Source of the DNA: Palaemon carinicauda
Taxonomy: Eukaryota; Arthropoda; Malacostraca; Decapoda; Palaemonidae
NCBI RefSeq assembly: GCF_036898095.1
Contig: NC_090746.1
Span: forward strand, 59,751,919-59,815,918
DNA: 64,000 nt
Direction: 5' to 3'
Part shown: positions 56,239-64,000 of the stretch, piece by piece
Layout of the letters: every line of letters begins with the position of its first letter
Position numbering within the stretch: the first letter of the stretch is position 1
The notes under the pieces: model-generated
Told to the model about the DNA's origin: nothing
Seen by the model: the letters and a program-made list of their open reading frames with translations, nothing else
Databases searched by the model: none
Program-made: the position numbers and the translations under genes

Positions 56239-57970
56239 CTAGATGATCCAAAGACCATACCATCTTCGTTTCAAGATGGTATTGGCCCACAGGTCCACTA
56301 CCTGGTGGGCCAGAAACTCAATGATGCAGGTGCCTGAGAAAGGGAAGGTCTCCATAGCCTTTCTGGTACTTTCCTTGGCAAAATCTTCGGTCCGTACAGG
56401 AATACCCACAGATCCCAACCAAAGATCTAGCCACGAAGTCGCCTGGATGGCGTAGTTCGCGTCCTCCTCTTGGTTCAAGATCTCCGATGCTGAGAACGCA
56501 ACCAGACGAGGTGAGCCTCTCTAGAGAAATTCCCTTCGTCATATCCTCGAGAGCTTGGAGGCAACCTTATGCCAGGCAATCTTCAAACACCGGAACCAGG
56601 GCAGAGCCGCATTGGGCTAGGCTCATGACCCCCTCTGCAGATCTTGAGTCCTGGAAGAGGACTTTGGAGCTGTCTTGGAATCCTTTGACTCCCTCTTGAG
56701 AAAAGTAAGGAAAAAAAAAAAAATGTTTCCAAAACCGAAGGTCTATATGCGATGACTAGGAACCTCTACAGGATCAGCAGCTGAGATGGGGTCCTCTCCA
56801 GGAGATTCTTCCGTCAGGGAGGGTTGGGGAGAGTCCGAGAAAGACTCCTCCCTCTTAGTGCCTCCCAGGTGGAAAGATGAGGCATCAATAGGTTGAGGCA
56901 GGGATGACCTCTAATCAGCATCAGCTTGACCAAGGATGATGGTAACTCGTCAGGAACTACTCTCTTCCTCTTCAGGGGAGACGCAGCTATAGTTCGTTGT
57001 CTTGAGTCAGTTGAGACGGTAGAATCCCCCAGAGAAACACCGGGAGCTTCCACAGGACGAGAAGGAATAATACTAGGCCCGAAGGCCCTGATTATGGCCC
57101 TGAACCCCGGCTGTTTGCTAAGAGATGCACTGTCCGAAAGATCCCCTCAAGGGAACGAGGCCGAAAGGTCCTTTCAAGGAGTCTTCATCCAAGATGAAGA
57201 ACACTTAGGAAGCGATGATGGAGGTTCCTTTCTCGGAGCTGGTAGTTTCGGAATCCTAAAAACCTGAAACTTGCCCTCTTTCTCTTTCCCCACCGGGAGC
57301 ACTGTTATACGTTTGCGGGGAGGGGAATGGGGCGACAGTGAACGGTCAGAGGGAGCCTTACCCTTTCTGGAAGCAAGAATTAAGGCTCTTGCTGGAGGCG
57401 CGACCTGGAAAGGGTCTTACCTTTCTGCTGCTGGGAGGATGACATTGCCTGGCAATCCTCTCTTGGCTGAAAGTGGTTATTCACATTTGCACTCATAAGT
57501 CGAGTGGTTGATGGCCGCTGACGTGTTGGCTAACGCTGAAGTATCACTGGGTGCTGGTGCGCTGGAGAGCCTGGCAATCAGTCATAATGCTGGACGCTGG
57601 TGTGCCGTTGATGGCTGCTAATGAGCAGGTGAGCATCTGACAAGAGAACCGGTGCTGGGCCGACGATTGACGAGGTAGCGATTTGTGAATCGTCGGAGAG
57701 CGATGCCAGAGCGACCAGGGGTTACGAGAAGCCGTAAAAATGTTCTGGTCAACCGATAGAAGAAATTGGTCTGCTGTACGGCGAGTTGGCAATTGACAAG
57801 TAGGCGATTGACGAGGAGCATGCCTAAGCGAAGAGGCCCGACGAGTAGGCGTATGCCGAGCAGGCGCTTGACGCGTAGGCAAAAGCCGAGCAGGCGCTTG
57901 ACGCGTAGGCAAAAGCCAAGCAGGCGCTTGACGCATAGGCCAACAAAAGTAGGCCTACAAGCGCACAAAA
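56239..57970 (-). pseudogene. A3 gag-like remnant
   Basis: It has the conserved SWLDLWLGSVGIPVRTEDFA block and LAHQVVDLWANTILKRR at the deletion joint. Upstream GC-rich low-complexity sequence carries a 30-bp repeat at 57,857-57,945 (cgcttgacgcgtaggcaaaa). The zinc-binding N-terminus was not found. Confidence 0.7.
57857..57945. repeat. 30-bp repeat in A3 gag, three units
   Basis: The unit contains caggcgcttgacgcgtaggc then aaaagccgag. Thirty bases is a multiple of three, so the frame is kept. Confidence 0.85.
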
Positions 57971-58132
57971 ATGAAAGATTAGTCCGGGTGGATTATTTGA
58001 CACGCTTAATCTACCGAAACATCTTAACTAGGTGCTCGCTAACCTAACCCTTGGTTGTATACATAAATTAGTGTTCCGCAATTTCAAGACGTGTCCCAAC
58101 GAACTACAATCTTAACAGACAGCTAAGAATAT

Positions 58133-58152
58133 GACAAATTCGAAGATAATAT
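58133..58152 (+). repeat. Truncated A-type left terminus next to C2
   Basis: gacaaattcgaagataatat matches the first 20 bases of A-type left ends (compare 10,456). The next A-type bases are replaced by the C2 left end, which suggests C2 inserted into an A-type ITR. Confidence 0.55.
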
Positions 58153-58865
58153 GTTATTTTTATTAGTAAAATAAATTTTTGAATATACTTACCCGATAAT
58201 CATGTAGCTGTCAACTCCGTTGCCCGACAGAATTCTATGGAGGGATACGCCAGCTATCACAATACTAGAAGGGGGTGTACTTACCAGCGCCACCTGTGGC
58301 CAGGTACTCAAGTACTTCTTGTTGACACCTCCTCAATTATTCCTCGGTCCACTGGTTCTCTATGGGGAGGAAGGGAGGGTCGATTAAATCATGATTATCG
58401 GGTAAGTATATTCAAAAATTTATTTTACTAATAAAAATAACATTTTTGAATATTAAACTTACCCGATAATCATGTAGCTGATTCACACCCAGGGGGGTGG
58501 GTGAAAACCAGTGTACAAGATTAAAGGATAGCTAAGTATCCCGTATTTCATATAATCAGTTATCCACAATAACAATGAAATAATAAGTACCTGGTAAGGA
58601 AGTCGACTTGAACCGTTACTCTGCCTTTAATAAGATCGTCTTCCTTACTGAGCGCAGCGTTCCTCTTGGGAGGCTGAATCAACTCAAAGGTGCTAAAGTA
58701 TACAGGGCTGCAACCCATACTAAAGGACCTCATCACAACCTTTAACCTCGGCGCTTCTCAAGAAAGAATTGACCACCCGCCAAATCAACAAGGATGTGGA
58801 AGGCTTCTTAGCCGACCGTACAACCCATAAAAAGTATTCAAGAGAAAGGTTAAAAGGTTATGGGA

Positions 58866-59960
58866 TTATGGGAATGTAGTGGCTGAGCCCTCGCCTACTA
58901 CTGCATTCGTTGCTACGAATGGTCCCAGGGTGTAGCAGTACTCGTAAAGAGACTGGACATCTTTGAGATAGAATGATGCGAACACTGACTTGCTTCTCCA
59001 ATAGGTTGCATCCATAACACTCTGCAGAGAATGGCTCTGTTTGAAGGCCACTGAAGTAGCCACAGCTCCCACTTCATGTGTCCTTACCTTCAGCAAAGCA
59101 AGGTCTTCTTCCTTCAGATGAGAATGTGTTTCTCTAATCAGAAGCCTGAATAGTAAGAAACTGAGTTCTTAGAACTTGGAAAAGAAGGTTTCTTGATAGC
59201 ACACTATAAGGCTTCTGATTGTCCTTGTAAAGGTTAAGACCTTTTTAGATAGTACCTAAGAGCTCTAACTGGGCAAAGTACTCTCTTCAGATCATTCCCC
59301 ACCAAGTTGGACAGGCTTGGGATCTCGAACGACTTAGGCCAAGGACGTGAAGGAAGCTCGTTTAGCAAAAACCGAGCTGCAAGGAACATGTAGCCGTTTC
59401 AGATGTGAAAACAATGATCCTGCTGAAGGCGTGGATCTCACTTACTCTTTTAGCTGTTGTCAAGCACACGAGGAAAAGAGTTTTTAATGTGAGGTCCTAA
59501 AAAGAGGCTGATTGGAGAGGTTCAAATCTTGATGACATAAGGAACCTTAGGACCACGTCTAGATTCCAGCCTGGAGTGGACAACCGACGTTCCTTTGAGG
59601 TCTCAAAAGACCTAGGGAGGTCCTGTAGATCTTTGTTGGTGGAAAGATCCAAGCCTCTGTGGCGGAAAACCGCTGCCAACATACTTCTGTAACCCTTGAT
59701 CGTAGGAGCTGAAAGGGATCTTACTTTCCTTAGATATAACAGGAAGTCAGCAATCTGGGTTACAGTGGTACTGGTTGAGGAAACTGCATTGGTCTTGTAC
59801 CAGCTACGGAAGACTTCCCCTATAGACTGATAGATACTGAGAGTGGATGTTCTCCTTGCTTTGGCAATCGCTCTGGCTGCTTCCTTCGAAAAGCCCCTAG
59901 CTCTTGAGAGTCTTTCGAAAGTCTGAAGGCAGTCAGACGAAGAGCGTGGAGGATTGGTGT
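58866..59960 (-). pseudogene. C2 tyrosine recombinase
   Basis: The N-terminus (SDCLQTFERLSR…) overlaps the RNase H extension in the -1 frame. AVFRHRGLDLSTNKDLQDL, the core and SVFASFYLKD (nucleophile Tyr) follow. The H-x-x-R box reads THEVGAV, so this Arg is Gly where C1 keeps Arg. Indels break the frame. Confidence 0.8.
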
Positions 59961-61347
59961 ACCTTCTTTACGTGAGGTAGACTTAGAAGGTTCACTCCTA
60001 GAGGAAGAGTCCTGGGAATGTCGACCAGCCATTGCAGTACCTCTAAGAACCATTCTCTCGCGGGCCAGAGCGGAGCCAACCAACGTCAGCCGTGTCTCTT
60101 TGTGAGAGGAGAACTTCTGAAGTACCCTGTTGACAATCTTGAACGGCGGGAATGCATACAGGTCGAGATGGAACCAATCCAGCAGAAAAGCATCCACGTG
60201 AACTGCTGCTGGGTCTGGAATCGGAGAACAAAACAACAGGAGTCTCTAGGTTATCGAGGTAGTGAACAGATCTATGGTTGGCTGACCCCACAGGGCCCAA
60301 AGTCTGCTGCAAACATTCTTGAGAAGGGTCCACTCTGTGGGGATGACCTGACCCTTCCGTCTGAGGTGATCTGCCATGACATTCATACCGCCCTGAATGA
60401 ACCTCGTTACCAGTTAGCTTTCGATCTTTAGACCAGATGAGTAGGTCCCTTGCGATCTAGAACAACTTCCACGAAAGAGTCCCTCCCTGCTTGAAGATGT
60501 AAGCCAGGGCTGTGGTGTTGTCAGAGTCCACCTCCACCACTTTGTTAAGCTGGAGGGACTTGAAGTTTATCAAGGCCAGAATAACCGCCAACAACTCCTT
60601 GCAATTGATGTGAAGTGTCCTTTGCTCCTGATTCCAAGTTCCCGAGCATTCTTGTCCGTCCAAAGTCGCACCCCAGCCCGTGTCTGATGCGTCCGAGAGG
60701 AGACGGCGGTCGTGTTTCTGAACAGCCAAAGGTAGACTTCCTTGAGAAGAAAGCTGTTCTTACACCACGCGAGAGAAGACCTCCTCTCTTCGGAAACAGG
60801 AACTGAGACCGTCTCTAGCGTCATGTCCTTTATCCAGTGAGCAGCTAGATGATACTGAAGGGGGGGGAGGTGGAGTCTCCCTAACACGATGAACAGGGCC
60901 AGCGATGAAAGTGTCCCTGTTAGACTCATCCACTACCTGACTGAGCATCGGTTCCTTCTCAGCATGCTCTGGATGCATTCTAGGGCTTGGAAGATCCTTG
61001 GGGCCGACGGAAAAGTCCGAAAAGCTCGACTCTGAAGATCCATACCCAAGGAGACAATGGTCTGGGATGGGACGAGCTGAGACTCCTCAAAATTGACCAG
61101 GAGGCCCAGTTCCTTGGTCAGATCCATAGTCCATTTGAAAATCTCCAGACAGCGACGACTTGTGGGAGCTCTTAAAAGCCAGTCGTCTGACGGAGCCGGA
61201 CACAAGATCATGGTACTGCTGCACAGTCTGTGAACTGTCAATCATGGGCAAGCGAGGAAGTACAGTGACAACCCGAATCTGTCTAGACTGTCTGGGTCGT
61301 ACAGACAAACTCCTTATCGGGTTGCTGAGGTTGCCGCACTGCGTCAC
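59820..61347 (-). pseudogene. C2 RT remnant and RNase H
   Basis: The RT palm is partial: APSDDWLLRAPTS keeps a DDW, followed by LTKELGLLVNFEESQLVPSQ and IVSLGMDLQSRAF. RNase H: LLSDASDTGWGATLDG, LHINCKELLAVILALINFKS, VDSDNTTALAYIFKQGG. The extension has FCSPIPDPAAVHVDAF and LDLYAFPPFKIVNRVLQKFS. The RT N-terminal half is not recognisable. Confidence 0.8.
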
Positions 61348-61798
61348 AACAAGTCACTTCTGTTGGTTGTTGAACGTCTTCCCCGTGACACATTGACTCC
61401 GTAAACAAAAAATCCTCTAACAAGGACTAAGCTTGGACTGCATGTCTTGTAACACAGCTCAAGGTCTATGGGAGCAGGTGTGGTAACAGACGGGATTAGC
61501 GACTGAAGTGGAACCATTACCTTCCCTGGAAGCATGTTATGCTTAAATAAAAGTCCATAGGAGGCTATGCAGCTAAAGGCTCCCTCCAAATGACAGAGTC
61601 CTCAAGGGAATATCAGAAGGAGGGAGAAAAGAACTTTCTCATCTACAGGGACCATATCCTAGAAAAGCTAAGTTCTCTCAGTGAGGGTTCACTGGTGCAA
61701 AAGCAGCAGACTAGAAGGCAACGTTATGAAACTGCTTGACAGTCTAGTGAGTTGGCAACAACCAAAGATGTGTGACTGAGAAGCATGCGGTAAGGTAT

Positions 61799-62098
61799 GC
61801 AGAGCATGTTGTATGCAGAGTATGCTGTATGCAGAGCATGCTGTATGTAGAGCATGTTGTATGCAGAGCATGCTGAATGCAGAGCATGCTGTATGCAGAG
61901 CATGTTGTATGCAGAGCATGCTGAATGCAGAGCATGCTGTGTGCAGAGCATGTTGTATGCAGAGCATGCTGTATGCAGAGCATGCTGTATGTAGAGCATG
62001 TTGTATGCAGAGCATGCTGAATGCAGAGCATGCTGTATGCAGAGCATGTAGTATGCAGAGCATGCTGTGAGCAGAGCATGTAAGGTAAGCAGAGCGTG
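61799..62098. repeat. 16-bp tandem repeat with higher-order period
   Basis: The unit gcagagcatgctgtat occurs about 17 times plus partial copies. Variant units recur in the same order after nine units (144 bases). All three minus-strand frames stay open because 16 is not a multiple of three and no frame of the unit gives a stop. Confidence 0.95.
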
Positions 62099-62242
62099 TG
62101 CATGGCGTTTAACATTTCTCAGAAATTCCATGACCAGTGCTAGAGTGCTTTATGCATGCTTGCATGGGGTTTAATATCAACATAATATATACCTTACATT
62201 CATAACACATGATTCATATTTTTGCCATATTTTGCGATATTG

Positions 62243-63513
62243 TTAAAAATATATTGCCAGGAATACAAATATATTTTTATAAGTAATACAAATAACCTCC
62301 ATTATCATAAGGTTTGAAAATGGAGGTAAGGTATGCTGAACAGCAGAGTCAGAACGAGCTGGAACAACAATAGTTGTGGTTTCCTCTTCAAGACTCTGTT
62401 GAGGGAACACCTGAGGCTCAGTCTGCAAAGGCTGATCAGCAGAAGGTAGGCTCATGGGTGGAGGAGGCTGACTCCTGGCATGAGTGGCTGAACTCAAGGG
62501 TTGCGCTTGCTGAGTGGTTGGCGGATGCGCAGTAGCAAGTTCCTGAGGAACGAGTTGAGGTTCCTGCGGTGTGAGCTGAGAGCGAAAAGGTAGTGGCTGC
62601 GCAGAACGCAGTAAAAATCTCGCAAGTTGAGGCTCCTGAGGCGCAAGGCTAAGGTGTTGAGGTGCTTGCCTTGAGGAGGGTTGAGCTCGCTGCAGCGAGA
62701 GCTGAGGAGACTGACTCATGGACGGGAGAGGTTGTTGTACCTCAACCGAGTGTTGCATCACTGGTGGAGCAGCAAGTGGAGGCGGAGGAAGAGAGGTATA
62801 ATCCTCCTGATCCCATTGTAAAAGTTGCCTTAAGGAAGGCGGAGGCTGAACACCACTGGGAACAGCAAACTCAGAACGTGGCTCAACATCGTACGCCTGG
62901 CAGGTGGAACTGCTATCAGGCGGAGCGAGCGCAGGCGGAGGGAGTGTAGGCGGAGGCGGAGGCGCAACACTCTCAGCCCGACACTCACGCATCAAGTCCG
63001 AAAGCTGTGCTTGCATGGACTGTAGTAGAGTCCACTTGGGGTCGGCAGAAACTACAGTAGGCTGAGGTAAAGCCTTAACAGTCGAGCTCTGTTGTGGCAG
63101 AACCTTACTCCTCTTAGGCGGAGTGCATTCAACTGATGACTGAGGAGAGTCAGAGCTAACCCAATGACTGCATCCGGGTTGTTGAACTCTAACTTCGTAC
63201 GTCTGGCATAGGTCTGGACTTTACGTTTAAGAGGTCTTGAGACCTGAGACCAGCGTTTTCTCCCCTAAATTTCTTCTGCAGACGAGCAAAATAAGGGCTC
63301 AATCGTCTGCGGGTGGGAGTGACGGTCTCGGTAAGACACGCCCACAACCACCGAGGATACTTCTGTGCGCCGATCAAGGCCTGCTGAACCCTTCTGCCCT
63401 TCGACATTGCTTCTCCCCTGGGCTTGGGAGCTTGCAAGAGGTCCCGGACTGGGAGGACGACTGGCGCGCACAGAAGTACCCTCACGCACAACACTGAACT
63501 TTGCGCTAATCAC
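62243..63513 (-). pseudogene. C2 gag-like Pro/Gln-rich ORF
   Basis: From 63,016 a 257-codon frame is rich in Pro, Gln, Ser and Leu. Its start (MQAQLSDLMRECRAE) aligns with LDMKQQLSSFMQSYQ in C1 gag. Further gag-like sequence extends to about 63,513. The zinc-binding N-terminus seen in C1 is not visible and may be lost or lie beyond an indel. Confidence 0.65.
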
Positions 63514-64000
63514 TTATCACTTTGATTTTCTGTTTGCACTTATTTCACTGAACTCGAAACTTTAAGTGGTTTGTACCTGAAACACGCAATTCTATCCTTT
63601 CTCAAAAGTTAGTAATTGCGAAAACAGAATTACAATGTAACAGAAAAATCTAATGAAAGATAAATAATTCAGTGGCTGGAAAGAGACTAAACACTAGATC
63701 ACTCTAGAAACGTTTACCTTCTTCCCCTAAAGAGACTAGGGAGAAGAGCAAAAACGATAACAACGTTACTCGCTTGAATGAAACGTTTATCCTCCTCTTT
63801 CTCCCTCCATCTCTATCTCTCTCTCTCTCTCTCTCTCTTGACTTAGAACCTGAGAGAAGAGCCCAATCATATATATCGTTAAAACATATTATTGTTAAAG
63901 GAAAAAACTGAAATATTTCCCAAAATGAAAAGTTCCTTTATTAGGATTAAAACCATTAAGTTAAGAAAGAATGAACAAACGCTAGACACGGTTACTCTTA
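63514..64000. other. C2 5' region to window edge
   Basis: Probably the C2 leader, with a (CT)n tract at about 63,811-63,838. No right ITR or exon was seen before the window ends. Confidence 0.45.

Larger units (their letters stand above)
53991..58132 (-). mobile_element. DIRS family A, copy 3 (A3), RT deleted
   Basis: The left end at about 53,991 (gataaatttggaag) has ITR body and ICR to about 54,340 as in A1. The order right to left is gag-like, a remnant of RNase H end, recombinase. Near 56,262 gag sequence (NTILKRR) is joined directly to the end of RNase H (SLDHLVVN), removing the whole RT. The right ITR and gag N-terminus are missing. It is the shortest A copy. Confidence 0.85.
58153..64000 (-). 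mobile_element. DIRS family C, copy 2 (C2), continues past window
   Basis: The left ITR begins gttatttttattagtaaaat and passes into cttacccgataatcatgtag. The ICR (about 58,398-58,480) has the inverse of this end, then tttgaatattaaacttaccc, the expected inverse of a right end. The order right to left is gag-like, RT remnant, RNase H, recombinase. The right ITR is not in the window. A 16-bp tandem repeat (61,799-62,098) interrupts the interior. Confidence 0.82.

Noticed and set aside
61799..62098. CRISPR-like array
   Set aside because: Units are contiguous 16-mers with no spacers, in a eukaryotic retroelement.

Overview
The window looks like intronic DNA from a decapod crustacean. It is AT-rich, carries GA/CT/TA microsatellites and is packed with nested transposons. 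The organism call is an inference: three copies of a LINE 3' end (38,953, 45,526 and 46,510) resemble a repeat I remember as common in shrimp and prawn genomes. No species can be named.

Host gene: ten exons on the minus strand, from 53,517 down to 4,418, join without a frame break into about 492 codons. They match the N-terminal half of WDR59, a GATOR2-complex WD40 protein that works upstream of mTORC1 at the lysosome. All ten have GT/AG borders, and the phase at every junction is compatible. The gene runs off the left edge: RWD, the rest of the protein and the 3' end are missing. Its first coding exon was not found; it lies right of 53,517 or outside the window.

Introns: nearly all the other open reading frames are decayed tyrosine-recombinase retrotransposons of the DIRS group, each with a gag-like ORF, RT/RNase H and a tyrosine recombinase (YR). 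I recognise three families, here called A (29.8-37.8, 38.7-45.2 and 54.0-58.1 kb), B (11.9-16.0 and 46.7-52.6 kb) and C (19.5-25.75 and 58.15-64.0 kb). All seven copies lie on the minus strand, in sense with WDR59. Where ends are preserved they show the DIRS layout: inverted terminal repeats plus an internal complementary region next to the recombinase end. No copy is intact.

Other elements: two Tigger/pogo-like elements with TA target duplications sit inside DIRS copies; two further TA-flanked MITEs, a 2-kb foldback element and three 5'-truncated LINE ends are present. Tandem repeats include a dimeric ~373-bp satellite at the left edge, a 43-bp minisatellite, an 18-bp in-frame minisatellite in a gag ORF, and a 16-bp repeat with higher-order periodicity at 61.8-62.1 kb.

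Layout: 1-4.4 kb satellite, minisatellite and dispersed repeats; 4.4-10.3 kb WDR59 exons with foldback and MITE; 10.5-16 kb chimeric B element; 17.2-17.8 kb two exons; 18.1-26.4 kb C element with nested Tigger-like insertion and flanking A-type ends; 27.9-29.6 kb three exons; 29.8-37.8 kb A element; 38.0-38.2 kb one exon; 38.7-52.6 kb A and B elements separated by microsatellites, LINE ends and a MITE; 52.6-53.5 kb two exons; 54-64 kb A then C elements. I saw no RNA genes, CRISPR arrays or bacterial features.
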